The notes: generated by a model not told the origin, from the letters alone. A DNA stretch of 64,000 bases from J054 sp963850255 (GCA_963850255.1 CAWKLL010000028.1:75434-139433); one strand, 5' to 3'; positions 22,122-31,986 are shown, numbered from the stretch's first letter. Made by a program: numbers and translations.

Positions 22122-22350
22122 CTAACTTTCCATTAAAGAGCTCCTTGTAGTGGTTTCGTCATGCAATCTCCTACCATATTTCTCCGGTAGGGCACCATTC
22201 GATGTTGAGGTCGCCGTTAGCAATCCTATCGGTGATGAAAAAATAACAAATGTCAATGTGCTTGGTGCGCTTGGAGCTTGATGACTTGCCGTTCTTAGCA
22301 AGTAACATTGCACTCTCTTGTTGTCCTGGAAAAGGACATTATCGTTCACC
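22122..22350 (-). mobile_element. Decayed RNase H fragment of a second copia family
   Basis: Read on the minus strand with two frame jumps, this gives VNDNVLFQDNK, then ESAMLLAKNGKSSSSKRTKH, IDICYFFITDRIANGDLNIE, WCPTGEI and GDCMTKPLQGAL. This is the C-terminal RNase H of a copia pol polyprotein, of a clearly different type from the plus-strand copy beside it. It is a dead fragment. Confidence 0.8.
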
Positions 22351-22919
22351 TTGTAGTTAGTTAGTGGAGAATGAGCCTGAAAATGCTCTCGCCGGCCTGT
22401 AGCTCCGCAAACTTGTCTTCGGATGGTGAGCTACGAGTCGTTTACGGACCAGCTCTTGAGAGGGAGTGTAAGGATAACAAGCAGTTATCCAACCTTAGAG
22501 AAACGTACGGAGTATTAGAAGATCTCCTACGTCTCAATATGTTGGGCTTGCCCTTCAAATACATGTCATGTATGTCTACATACCAGTCTGTCCTTCGCCC
22601 GTCGTTGAGAACCTTACTCAGAGGGAGGGTTCTCTGGCATCCGCGGTCGTACTGCGCACCACGTAAGTAGAACGTATGTTCGAACGTTTTAGAGAACGTT
22701 CGAACCTGTTCATTGCGGTACTATCGAATTAACATTACCGCAAACTCATTGTCACAGCAGAAAGAGCGCAGCTCAAATGCTCACTTATTAAAATTAGGTC
22801 AAAGTAACAAAGCCCAAACCGATAGCACCACAGTAGGTGCACTATTCATTCTAAGACCCAGGTACGTGTAATGCATTAAATTATTACATAGGATTTAGGC
22901 GCCTTTTAAGAGCTCACCA
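22351..22919. other. Intergenic next to retroelement debris
   Basis: An open frame at 22371-22670 has no recognisable protein and may be further element debris. A perfect 11-bp inverted repeat (GTTCGAACGTT / AACGTTCGAAC, 6-nt loop) occupies 22678-22705. Confidence 0.55.
22678..22705. repeat. Perfect 11-bp inverted repeat, 6-nt loop
   Basis: Arms at 22678-22688 and 22695-22705 are exact reverse complements. Each arm also contains the self-complementary core TTCGAA. It could form a stable stem-loop or be a dyad binding site, or be a transposon relic. Its function is unknown. Confidence 0.9.
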
Positions 22920-24968
22920 TTAAGCCTCCAACGGGATAAAGTCATAGGCTCCATTCTTGCCGCCACTCCGACTTGACACATCGTCAGCCAGACTGACAGT
23001 TGCTGCAGCAGCAGCTGCTGCCTCGATTCCCTCGTGTCCCTGGCCAGACTGCTTTGACAACAGTCCTTCTGCGCCGTCGCTTCCGCCCTTTCGGGACTGA
23101 TGCTTCCCAGCGCCTAGCTTCATCTTGCCCTTGAGGAGGGTGCCTACTATACCGATGCCTGGAGGCTGCTGATCTATGCTGTTGTTGCTGCTTTTGTTAT
23201 TGAGGTAATTTTTCCGGTACTCGGCCTTGGCTGATAATCCGCCCTTCTTATGCTTTCCCTTGCGAAGTTTACGGGCGGGGGTTTCTTGCGGTTTAGGAAT
23301 ACTACCAGCCTCAGATATTAGGTACGGGTCAGCATCGTCAGAAGAAGGATGAAGTGATCGGAAGGATCCGCCAGTGGCTAAGAAGCGACGCGATTCGCCG
23401 TACCGCTCCATCTGTCGTGCCGACCGTAAATTTTCCAGAACGGAGGAGTCCTTCGGAATGTGTGGAATTTGCCCGTCGTTGCGTCGACTGCTGTTGGCGG
23501 CCCTTTCCGGTCGACCACGGAGGACGTCTGGAGTAAGACGAGATGGACCACCAGAGCGGTAAAGCATCGGCCTCCCTCCTCGCGACGGTATTGCTGGTGG
23601 TGGTGGTGCCGATGCGGGACTTCCATTGCCACTCTGACTCTTTCTAGATGCTCCCACAGCGCCTGTCCGGACGGCCAAACCCGAATCAACGCCAATCGGA
23701 CGTGTGGCACGACGAGCAGATGATGAAGACGTGGGCAACGAACCAGTGCTACCTCGACGTGTTGCTAGACGAGCTGACCGAGAATCGAGCAGGACTTGAG
23801 GACGGAGGGCAGGGCCACGCACAACGTCATCCTCGTTGTCGTCAGATCGCGATACCTGCAGCGTCAATGCCGATCTAGACAACGACGACTCCGCTACGTC
23901 TTCGCTACCACCATGCGTCTTGCGCGATCGTGATATCGCCGCCCGCGCCGACCTAGCCGCTCTAGCAATCTGTACCATGTCCTCCCGTACCATCTGCTCG
24001 ACAAGCTCTGCATCCTCCTTGGCGAGCTGAAGCGCCGTCGCAACACAATCGGCGGTTTTCTGACGCGAAACCTCGCCCAGCGCATCAGGATCGAGCAACA
24101 TAGAGCCCTCGACGGTCTCTCCCCATTCGTCTTGACCATCGTTGGCATCAATCACATCCCACTGCCTATCCTGCTCATCGAGCACGGCATCCCACGTCCT
24201 TTCGCGCGCCCGACGGAGCTGGGCACGTTCCTCCGCCGTTCTCATCCCCTCTAGACCGCGACCATCTGGTAGTTCCGAGTCATTGTCGTTTTCACCGTTT
24301 TCGTCGCTACTGGTATCCGCGCGCCCACTCTCCGCCTGAGTTAGCGCATACAAGGCGTTGGCAACGTCCTCCTGCATATCGTCCAAATCCCGTTCCGAGT
24401 ACCATATGGCGGCAACTTCCTCGTCGGTCATTCCCGACACCGCCTCCACGTCGTGGGTGGTCGTACAATCGAGATTGAAGGATACAGCCTTTCTACATGT
24501 AGCGTAGATTGGGTTGGACAACCGACGCGATCTCTGCTGTTGTTGCTGCTGCTGATTGCGGCGCGAGCGGTTCCTAGCCGGCGTCGTTACGATGGTAAAG
24601 GGCGCAGCGCTGGGTGCAGCTGACGAGACGTCGATGGATGAGTTGCTCACTGATATGGACGTCTCGGCAGTATCCGCAATACTTGATAATGATTCGGCGG
24701 CCGTCTGTTGTTGTTGCTGCTGCTGCTTTGCGGCCTCATTGTCCACGAACGATTCCGTCGATTCTTGTTGTTGTTGCTGTTGCTGTTGCTCCTGGGCCTG
24801 GGCGCTTTCCATGGCACCAAGGCTCGTGGAAAGGGACGGCCCCCGTCGAGCCCGACGTGACAAGCGGCTGGGCTTGGATAGGATTATTATCCCATCGTCA
24901 CAACCGCCGTCGCCGCCGGCCGAGGGAGACGTATTGGTATTTGTAACATCGGCAGCTGGGTCGATCAT
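22920..24968 (-). CDS. Gln-rich, largely disordered protein with a WYS motif region
   Basis: This is a single-exon gene of 682 residues with ATG at 24968. The N-terminal third has three polyglutamine runs and basic clusters. A short ordered segment follows around residues 165-215 (KAVSFNLDCTTTHDVEAVSG, then EEVAAIWYSERDLDDMQEDV). This resembles a small motif that I recall recurring in diatom hypothetical proteins, in which a WY(S/T) dipeptide sits in an acidic helix. The middle is acidic and helical (EERAQLRRARERTWDAVLDE), and the C-terminal half is Ser/Arg/Gly-rich and basic. There is no signal peptide or membrane segment. Composition suggests a nuclear or regulatory protein, but no function can be assigned. 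Confidence 0.68.
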   Translation of the reverse strand: MIDPAADVTNTNTSPSAGGDGGCDDGIIILSKPSRLSRRARRGPSLSTSLGAMESAQAQEQQQQQQQQESTESFVDNEAAKQQQQQQQTAAESLSSIADTAETSISVSNSSIDVSSAAPSAAPFTIVTTPARNRSRRNQQQQQQQRSRRLSNPIYATCRKAVSFNLDCTTTHDVEAVSGMTDEEVAAIWYSERDLDDMQEDVANALYALTQAESGRADTSSDENGENDNDSELPDGRGLEGMRTAEERAQLRRARERTWDAVLDEQDRQWDVIDANDGQDEWGETVEGSMLLDPDALGEVSRQKTADCVATALQLAKEDAELVEQMVREDMVQIARAARSARAAISRSRKTHGGSEDVAESSLSRSALTLQVSRSDDNEDDVVRGPALRPQVLLDSRSARLATRRGSTGSLPTSSSSARRATRPIGVDSGLAVRTGAVGASRKSQSGNGSPASAPPPPAIPSRGGRPMLYRSGGPSRLTPDVLRGRPERAANSSRRNDGQIPHIPKDSSVLENLRSARQMERYGESRRFLATGGSFRSLHPSSDDADPYLISEAGSIPKPQETPARKLRKGKHKKGGLSAKAEYRKNYLNNKSSNNSIDQQPPGIGIVGTLLKGKMKLGAGKHQSRKGGSDGAEGLLSKQSGQGHEGIEAAAAAAATVSLADDVSSRSGGKNGAYDFIPLEA

Positions 24969-26467
24969 TACTGTCTCTCTAGGTAAACTAACGAAACTCT
25001 TCTCTTAGCTCAAGTACTAATACCAGTAATACCAGGTAGTAATAGTAGTCGTCTTTCACCTTCTCGATTGCTCTCGACCGTGCGGCGTGTCGTTTATCGC
25101 TTTCTGTTCCTTGTTTGAACGATCGAATTTGCGAGACACTCAACTCAACTCACACGCACAAGATGTGACTTTAACTCCAGGATTGTTATTATGCCTTTGT
25201 CGAGCGATTGCCACTGGCTAGAGAAGATGATAATCTGCATTCGCCTACCATGGTACTCTAAATCTTGTTAGAGATCTACTACGGTAGAGTACCGGAACAG
25301 CCTGGCTGTATCTGAATGATTTAGAGAGCTTCGAAGCTGTACCGGTAACCGGTAGCCTACCCCGCGCCCCGCGCCCGCTCTACGGTAGCCTACGCTAGAG
25401 GCTACTCTAGCTAGTACTAGTAGAGAGAGAGAGTACCTAGGTAGCCTAGGAATTCCTAGTTCCTACGAGTACCTTACTCGTACATGAGTGACAGACGCAA
25501 TCATAAACCAGGCTGGTTTATGATTCGTAACCCTAACCCTGATAGATTTCCCCGGGCTTGCTCTTGCGCGCACACGAATTTCTGTGACGGCTAAGTCTTT
25601 CGCGGAAAATGCAGCAGTGTAGCTAGCAGCATGTCTTGCTGCAGGCAGCATTGCATGCTATGATTCGTACACTCGTACATGCATATATTATAACAACATC
25701 TGTTTCTAGAGTTTATATCTTTGATTGTGGAAACTGTTGGCAAGTTGGCAAGAGCTGCTGGCGTACATGTACACACATGTTGCTAGCATCAACTGCCGTT
25801 CTTTCCTGATTCTCCAAAGTATCAAATAATACTGACGTAGGTTGCATATGTCCTATGTCCACCACTATATCACCGAATACAAACAAACTAGGACTCTGCT
25901 CCGTATTGTCTCCAAATAAAGTGCGTAGACCTGCACACAACGTCCACTATTCAATACATGACATGTACATGTAGGCCGCATTGTGTACACAAAAAATCAT
26001 AAGATAATGCAACTCTCTCGTGTCAGCGATGATTACTCTCATCAAGCGGTAGCTAGTAGCGAATCACTTACTCTCTCTACAGTAGTAATATAATCTCCTA
26101 AAGTCTAGTAACTCAACTATCTAATAGAACAATTAGATGCTAAGCTGATAATAGAGTTGACTCTAGGACATGAAAGATATGAGGCCGAGACGAGATCACG
26201 AGACGGGAGAGGACGAACCGATATCCAGCTGATGGAGCCCGACTCCATTCCCGTCGCCATTGCCAAGCCCGCTTTCGCCGCGTGCGATATCCCTATGTCT
26301 GCAGCAAACTCCAGCGTTAATAGCGGCGGTTGCAGCTGTACTATCAGGAATTCGACTCGGCGTCGTTGCATCCAGTATCGCGGCGTCATAGATTTATCGC
26401 GGCGTTATAGGTTGGCCGTCGCTTCAGCATTGATGAGGTCGGTCTCGCCCTTGTTCAGAAGATCAAC
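24969..26467. other. Long intergenic stretch with palindromes and telomere-like motif
   Basis: No gene is seen in 1.5 kb. The region 25330-25480 is dense in CTAG-containing words (GTAGCCTACGCTAGAGGCTAC type) and a GA microsatellite. A 27-bp palindrome at 25499-25525 is followed directly by TAACCCTAACCC at 25530. Short open frames lack coding character. Confidence 0.6.
25499..25525. repeat. Perfect 13-bp-arm palindrome beside a CCCTAA repeat
   Basis: Left arm AATCATAAACCAG and right arm CTGGTTTATGATT are separated by one base. The sequence continues into TAACCCTAACCCTGA. The same arm sequence recurs at 27086-27123 and, less exactly, at 27246-27300. Confidence 0.9.
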
Positions 26468-26878
26468 TCAGCGGTCCCTATGATCTTCCTTGCCCCATCT
26501 CAAAGTGCACTCGACGCAGAATGACTTGCCGCAGATCAGCGTTCTGTCAATACCGTTATTACATCGGCCATTCGGATCCTGGACACGGCATCGGTGGTCC
26601 GTTCTGATGTATACATCGTAAACGTGTCCAAGGGACCACTCCCCCCGGAGAAAGGTAGATGGTAGCTGAGGCGGACACGCTGTACGATGGTCGTTCTTCG
26701 TCTGTTGATCCATCGCGTGGTCCTCGGTTGCCTGAATTTCGGCAGCATGGTCGGGGTCGATATCGACCTGTAACAACTCGCTGTCGCTGGTAGCTTCCTC
26801 CCGTAAGACTGCTGCTTCTGAGGCGGCAGCGGCGGCGGCAGGAGGCAGCCCTTGCCGCCATTGATGCTGGGTCGACAT
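26468..26878 (-). CDS. Small hypothetical protein with C-terminal Cys cluster
   Basis: A 136-residue open frame starts at ATG 26878 (MSTQHQWRQGLPP). It has an Ala-rich start, an acidic middle (DSELLQVDIDPDHAAEIQ) and a C-terminal part with five cysteines (CRVQDPNGRC, then LICGKSFCVEC), ending KEDHRDR. Spacing of the cysteines is reminiscent of the zinc-binding tail found at the end of PiggyBac-type transposases, but the match is weak and no catalytic domain is nearby. It lies in a repeat-rich region, so it may be transposon debris rather than a host gene. There is no clear intron and no neighbour on the same transcript. Confidence 0.4.
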   Translation of the reverse strand: MSTQHQWRQGLPPAAAAAASEAAVLREEATSDSELLQVDIDPDHAAEIQATEDHAMDQQTKNDHRTACPPQLPSTFLRGEWSLGHVYDVYIRTDHRCRVQDPNGRCNNGIDRTLICGKSFCVECTLRWGKEDHRDR

Positions 26879-27085
26879 CTTGGTTTGTTTGTTGTTGGCC
26901 GCTCTCGACGGCACTCCTCTCGCTCGGTCTCGATCTCTCGCTCTCGATCTCTCTCTGCCTCTTGGCCCGATTTTTGCTTCGTCCTCGCGGTACGAGCTCG
27001 TAGAAGTGTCAGATATTGAGCCGTTTAATTTAGATTCAAACTTATTGGGCTCTTCTAAGTATCATTAAAAGTACCATGGCGAAAA

Positions 27086-27123
27086 AATCATAAACCAGAG
27101 AGGCTCTTTCCTGGTTTATGATT
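27086..27123. repeat. Second copy of the AATCATAAACCAG inverted repeat
   Basis: Arms at 27086-27098 and 27111-27123 are exact reverse complements. The 12-nt spacer itself includes a short complementary pair (AGAG...CTCT). TTAGGGTTGAGGG lies about 30 bp downstream. Confidence 0.9.
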
Positions 27124-27245
27124 GCGCCAGTACCAAAACGTATTTCTCTTAGGGTTGAGGGTTTTGAGACGGACGCTAACAAACGCCGTGCTGAGCTGTG
27201 GTCTGTAACCCTAACCCGAATAGGAAGTACAAGTTGGTACTTCGC

Positions 27246-27300
27246 AATCATAAACCATTCTGGTTTATAATGACGTCAAAAGAGCCTATTCTGGTTTATA
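27246..27300. repeat. Third, imperfect copy of the ATCATAAACC inverted repeat
   Basis: AATCATAAACCA is followed by TGGTTTATAATG and then a second CTGGTTTATA at 27291. TAACCCTAACCC lies about 40 bp upstream. The order of motifs is the mirror of the copy at 25499. Confidence 0.75.
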
Positions 27301-27675
27301 AAGGGGCATTACATTAAAGTAGATGCTTTCGACCCCGGGCGGGGGGCTGAATCAATCGATAAGCCTCGCAACCCTAACAGAAACCTCGGACACAGTACAA
27401 AAAACACGTAGAAATCGCCGCACATGACCCTAGAGCAAGCCGTGCCAGGTCCCAACGCAGACGCAAATTGAAGGTGTTTGATGCTGGCTTTTGTGCGGGT
27501 TCGTAGAGCTGGGCAAAGCGCGCCGTCTTTGCTTGCGAATGTTCCTTTCTGGAGTTTGGGCAATGATTGGTTCGGACAGTCGAAGTGGTTCGGGGCCGCC
27601 GCCGACCTGCTGACTTCGAACCTGCAGACCGGGGCCGGCGCGCGCGTCCCTCGCCCTGCTGGGCGGCCTCTCGCC

Positions 27676-28127
27676 CAGGGCTTTGCACCCGTTTGCCACC
27701 CAAATGAAAAATACCCAAAAAAGTGGGTGTTGGTTGGGTATTTCAGGTTTGGTCAACCCTTTTCATACCCAACCAACGGAAAAGCAGTATGGGTGAATAC
27801 CCAACCAATGCCCATTCCAATCGGTGCCAAATGGGCATGTCGAAATGGGTGTACAATCTGTGGGTTACTGGTCATTACTGGACTGCTGGCGCTCCACCAG
27901 CTTGATATTTGTTCCCGACATTGATCCCGTTTTATTTTTGTGACGTGGCAGATCTATTGGAGTTATCAGGGTTAGGGTTATATCCTACCCAATACCCATA
28001 CCCAATACCCGAAAAAATGGTTTGGTTTTGGGTAAATACCCATTGGTTGTTACCCATTCAAATGTTGAAATGGGTAACAACCAATACCCAACCAACCATG
28101 TCAAAATCAAATGGGTGCAAAGCCCTG
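27676..28127. mobile_element. Non-autonomous hAT-type MITE with 8-bp target-site duplication
   Basis: The 452-bp element has perfect 15-bp terminal inverted repeats (CAGGGCTTTGCACCC at 27676-27690 and its complement at 28113-28127), extendable to 20 bp with one mismatch. It is flanked on both sides by the identical 8-bp word CTCTCGCC (27668-27675 and 28128-28135). An 8-bp duplication and CAGGG ends are hallmarks of the hAT superfamily. The interior is made of many TACCCAA/TTGGGTA words in both orientations, including a 20-bp imperfect hairpin (28042-28061 with 28065-28085). It has no transposase, so it must be mobilised in trans. Confidence 0.93.
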
Positions 28128-28665
28128 CTCTCGCCGTCGCCCGCCTGCTCCTGACCTGCCTAGAGGCCTAGGCCTAGGTACCTGGCTGGCTGGCGGCGGC
28201 CCTCTGGCCGATTGGCGCCTTTCGACCTCTTGGCACGCACTCCTTCCTTCGCATTCTGGTGCCCGATCTCGATTAGATCTACCATGCATCCATCGATTAG
28301 AGAGAGAGCAGAGGAACCCACCCCCCCACCCTTCAGGCCTTGTAGAACTTGACTGTGCTTTGCGCCTTGTTTCCTCTCGTCGCCCTACATGCACTCGCAG
28401 AGTAGGGGTTGAAGAAAAAAGCGTTTGACGCATCTTGTGTTTTTGCGCAACGAAGGAGGACCATTCATTCATTATCGCCCCCATTATTTATTGTGTCCAC
28501 GCTTTTCTGGTTAGGACATATCGGACCTGGCCTTCTCAGAGAAGCCACTCTAGCTGCCCTTCTTCTTATTGCTGATTAAATACATTTTGTCCCAGATCTT
28601 GTCGCGGGAGGGATACTACCGCAGCAAGAAACACAGAAACAAAGTCGTTGTCGTCAAACGCCATC
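28128..28665. other. Intergenic 5' of the PhyH-Tudor gene
   Basis: No gene is seen. An (AG)n run lies near 28299-28312. The right half should carry the promoter and 5' UTR of the gene starting at 28666. Confidence 0.5.
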
Positions 28666-31600
28666 ATGACGTCCAGCAACGGAAGGACATCATCGTCTGC
28701 GGCCGTGGCCTCTTCTGCTTCCGGCAATGGCAAGGCGACCGCTGCTACCTCGACCAATGGCAAATTGAATGGCGGCGCTCACGTTAACGGAACCGGCTCT
28801 AAAGCGCCTTCCAATAAGGGCAGCAATACCACTACTAAACAGAACTCCGCCATTGTTTTCACCATCCTCTCCACCGTCGGTACCCTCCTGCGCACGATCC
28901 TAATCGACATTCCCCTAACGTCGCTGTTCCTTCTGCTCGTTGCCTCCGTCCTAATCCGCCACACGTACCACGCGTACGTTACCACCATCATCGACTCCTA
29001 CCGTCGCGGACCTGAACTCCCCGGAGGATTCTTCCCCGATTTCACCTACGACATGACGTACTACAATCGTCAATGCGACAGGCACGACATTACGACGCGG
29101 GATGCCAGCGATTTGCTAGTAAAGCCAGAGTATACAGGTGACCAAGCGGCCGATATTATGATGAAGCACGGTGCCGTGGTCGTCCAAAATGTGTTGGAGC
29201 CTCAAACGGCAGCCGATCTGCGCGTCTATCTCGAATCGCGACACAAGATTCAGGATGAGCTGCCGTGGCATGAAAAGTTCTTTGAAGAGGAGGATAGGCT
29301 GGCACTTGGTTTGGGTGCCGGTGATGCGCCCGTGGTAACCGAGGCGTTGCGACAGGTGGGGACTCATCCCACCGTCAAGACGACCGTCGAGGGGATACTG
29401 GGACCTGACCCGGCCATCGTTGAGATTAGCACCATGACAAGTTTGGCAGGTGCAGAGGATCAGGGCATCCATACCGACAGCGACTACTTTGGCAGCAGCC
29501 TGCTTTACAGCCGCACGTTTTTGCACTCGTACACCATGTTCATCGCGTTGCAGAACACCACCGCGCGAATGGGTGCCACGACTCTATGTCCCGGTACGCA
29601 TCACTGCGCCAATCCCGACCTTGAGGAGGTTTGCTTGCGGAACGGCGCGTTCGAGGCAAGCTCCAACGGATTGACGGGCCCGGATCGCAATGATGGCAAC
29701 GGTGGTGGAGTCCTACTGCGGGGTGATGCCATGATGTTCAATCAGAATGTTTGGCATCGTGGGGCGGCGAATCAAGATCCCAACAACCCCACGACCAACC
29801 GCGTTATGTTCATCCTAACGTTTGTTACGAGGAACAAGGCCAACGAAGCCGATCGACGGTATCAGGGTTTAGGCACGTACTACTACCAACGATGGAATAT
29901 GTGGGGACATACGTATCAGGATCTGAAGGATTCCGCTACGATCATGCAGCAGCCCGTGGCCGCGCTTCGGAGTATGGGGATATGGAAACCCAGGCGTAGG
30001 AATTGGGGCATCACGTGGATTGAGCACATGGCCCGAGAGCTCGGCAATTCCGATCACTTTTACGCCCCTTACGAGCTTCCGGACTACGTCAAGTTTTTGG
30101 ACAAGGTTGGCGTTCCCAAGTTCCTTCAGGGCAAGTATGGACGGACGAAGAAGAAGTCCGATGGGGGCTGGCAGCCCTTTATTGAGGAGATGATGGACAA
30201 TGTCGTTCAGTGGCTCGCTCGTATTAATGTCTTTGCTGTCGGGACTTATCTGGTCCTTAGATTTGTTGCGCTGATGCTGGGATATGCTTTATCTACCATG
30301 ACTGGCGTGGTTACACCATCTTCTTCCACTGGACGGTCTGCAGTCTCTCATCAGAAGCGGCGAGGCTACGTTCGCTCTTTCCTCGAGACAACACTGCCGT
30401 TCATTGGATCGATTGCGCTCATTGGCTTCTTTACTGGTCTATACCTTCGAGAGGCTGGTAAATCAGCGATGCAGATCATTTGGCAATGGCGACAGTCTGG
30501 CAAGCTCGAGGAGTTCGTCAACGAGACACTCGAAGACGCCATCGACTCCCTACTCTGGCCAGTCTTGGCTGCGGTCGGAGTATTCCTTGTCGCGCGTCTA
30601 ATGTACGTGTCAATGGCAGGCTCTTCAAAGGGTCCACTTCTGCCTTCCTTCGTCGCCAGGATTGTTCTGTCGCATGGCTTCGTTGCGCTGCTTGGGTTGG
30701 GAGCCATCCTGTACTACGATCAAGGCCGCCTTGCCATCTCTGCCAAAACCAAAGACATCTTCGAGAGACCATTCGCGCCCGTTGTGGGCCCTCTCAAGCA
30801 CGATGCACCTACAACATATCCCGAGCGTGCCGATGTCCTCGTAGGTACCAGGCTCGATGCTGTGTGGCTAGCGTCGTTCAATGATATGTTTGAGTATCAT
30901 CCTGGCAACATCCGATTCAATAAAATGATTGCAAGCTTTGCTACGATGCCGTCATCAATGACAGACATTGCTGTTCGCTCCGTATTCGATCTTGTGCAGC
31001 AGAGGGCTGAAGGAGTAACCCCAAGGTTTCTTCTTCAGAGCTACGCCGATGGCTACTGGATGACAATGTCTAGGGGTGACGCACAAGAAGTCATACGGAA
31101 GGATATTGCCATGGAAAGAGACGGACTGAAGAAAGCGTTGGGCAAGGAGGTCAAATCCATTTTGGCTGACAGCCGCTTCGGTACGCTTCGCAATACAGCT
31201 CTCGCAAAGCGTTTTACGCCTGCCTTTGTTAAGAAGTGGGATGAATTGATCTTTGGATCGTCACCCGAGAAAGACGCGGCCGTACTCACCAGCGGATCCA
31301 AGTCTAAGTCGACCAAGCTGCGAATCAGGCCCATGGCAGCCCTTCCAATTTCTCAGATTGGCCTCCTCAAGAAGTCCGCAGTGCAGAATAGAATAAGAGA
31401 TGCTGCTCGAAGTATTGTTCGCGACAACAGCGATGCAGTGGTACTCACGGTTGGTGACAAGGTGCTTGCGAACTATGATAATTCGGGTAACTGGATGGAG
31501 GCAAGAATTGAACTCATTCGAGATCCCGACCGTTGCGATGTTTGCTATCTCAATGATGAGTGCTTTATGGATGTGAATCCAGAAGCGTTACGACCATTTG

Positions 31601-31986
31601 AGTCATTTACCGAGGGCGATGACGTTGAAGCACAATTTGAGAAATATGGTGGAACATGGTTCAAAGGTACAATTGTCAAGGTACATCCAATGGGTACTTA
31701 TGATGTCAAGTATGACGATGGCGACAATGAGCTTTCCTTGGAACGCGGCCGAATCCGTAAGCCCAAGAGTCTCGTGAAGTCTGCATCTCTGCATTTTGAT
31801 CCGAGCAGCTTACCTTCGTTTGAGATGGGCGATGTCGTCATGGTAAACTTTGAAGGTGCTGGAGAGTTCTACGATGCAGAAATCGTAGGAGTGAATGATA
31901 ATGGTACATATGACGTCGAGTACACCGACGGAAGCGGTGACAGAGAAACCGGAGTGGACGTTTCTATGATTAGTCCCAACTACTGA
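28666..31986 (+). CDS. Membrane-anchored PhyH-type dioxygenase with three Tudor-like repeats
   Basis: This single-exon gene encodes 1,106 residues from ATG 28666. A Ser/Asn/Gly-rich start is followed by a membrane segment near 70-100 (LTSLFLLLVASVLI). Residues about 155-400 form a phytanoyl-CoA dioxygenase (PhyH) fold. HTD (H269, D271) and H364 in NVWHRG fit the Fe(II) ligands, and R379 in TNRVMF fits the 2-oxoglutarate anchor. Further membrane segments lie near 520-545, 575-595, 625-650 and 665-690. The last 200 residues hold three Tudor/agenet-like barrels (VGDKVLANYDNSGNWMEARI; EGDDVEAQFEKYGGTWFKGT; MGDVVMVNFEGAGEFYDAEI), each followed by a YDVxYxDG-type strand. The enzyme likely hydroxylates an unknown substrate on a membrane; the Tudor repeats could bind methylated ligands or act as spacers. 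Substrate is unknown. Confidence 0.8.
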   Translation: MTSSNGRTSSSAAVASSASGNGKATAATSTNGKLNGGAHVNGTGSKAPSNKGSNTTTKQNSAIVFTILSTVGTLLRTILIDIPLTSLFLLLVASVLIRHTYHAYVTTIIDSYRRGPELPGGFFPDFTYDMTYYNRQCDRHDITTRDASDLLVKPEYTGDQAADIMMKHGAVVVQNVLEPQTAADLRVYLESRHKIQDELPWHEKFFEEEDRLALGLGAGDAPVVTEALRQVGTHPTVKTTVEGILGPDPAIVEISTMTSLAGAEDQGIHTDSDYFGSSLLYSRTFLHSYTMFIALQNTTARMGATTLCPGTHHCANPDLEEVCLRNGAFEASSNGLTGPDRNDGNGGGVLLRGDAMMFNQNVWHRGAANQDPNNPTTNRVMFILTFVTRNKANEADRRYQGLGTYYYQRWNMWGHTYQDLKDSATIMQQPVAALRSMGIWKPRRRNWGITWIEHMARELGNSDHFYAPYELPDYVKFLDKVGVPKFLQGKYGRTKKKSDGGWQPFIEEMMDNVVQWLARINVFAVGTYLVLRFVALMLGYALSTMTGVVTPSSSTGRSAVSHQKRRGYVRSFLETTLPFIGSIALIGFFTGLYLREAGKSAMQIIWQWRQSGKLEEFVNETLEDAIDSLLWPVLAAVGVFLVARLMYVSMAGSSKGPLLPSFVARIVLSHGFVALLGLGAILYYDQGRLAISAKTKDIFERPFAPVVGPLKHDAPTTYPERADVLVGTRLDAVWLASFNDMFEYHPGNIRFNKMIASFATMPSSMTDIAVRSVFDLVQQRAEGVTPRFLLQSYADGYWMTMSRGDAQEVIRKDIAMERDGLKKALGKEVKSILADSRFGTLRNTALAKRFTPAFVKKWDELIFGSSPEKDAAVLTSGSKSKSTKLRIRPMAALPISQIGLLKKSAVQNRIRDAARSIVRDNSDAVVLTVGDKVLANYDNSGNWMEARIELIRDPDRCDVCYLNDECFMDVNPEALRPFESFTEGDDVEAQFEKYGGTWFKGTIVKVHPMGTYDVKYDDGDNELSLERGRIRKPKSLVKSASLHFDPSSLPSFEMGDVVMVNFEGAGEFYDAEIVGVNDNGTYDVEYTDGSGDRETGVDVSMISPNY

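Larger units (their letters stand above)
26879..27675. other. Intergenic with recurring palindromic element
   Basis: The stretch holds two further copies of the ATCATAAACCAG / CTGGTTTATGAT element, the telomere-like TAACCCTAACCC near 27210 and a (CTCTCGAT)n-like run near 26935. No gene is seen. Confidence 0.55.

Noticed and set aside
22371..22670. 99-residue frame between copia debris and the Gln-rich gene
   Set aside because: No similarity to copia domains or other families could be seen. Probably chance or decayed repeat.
27478..27924. 148-residue frame entering the MITE
   Set aside because: It runs through the TACCCAA-rich interior and terminal repeat of the element, so it is repeat translation.
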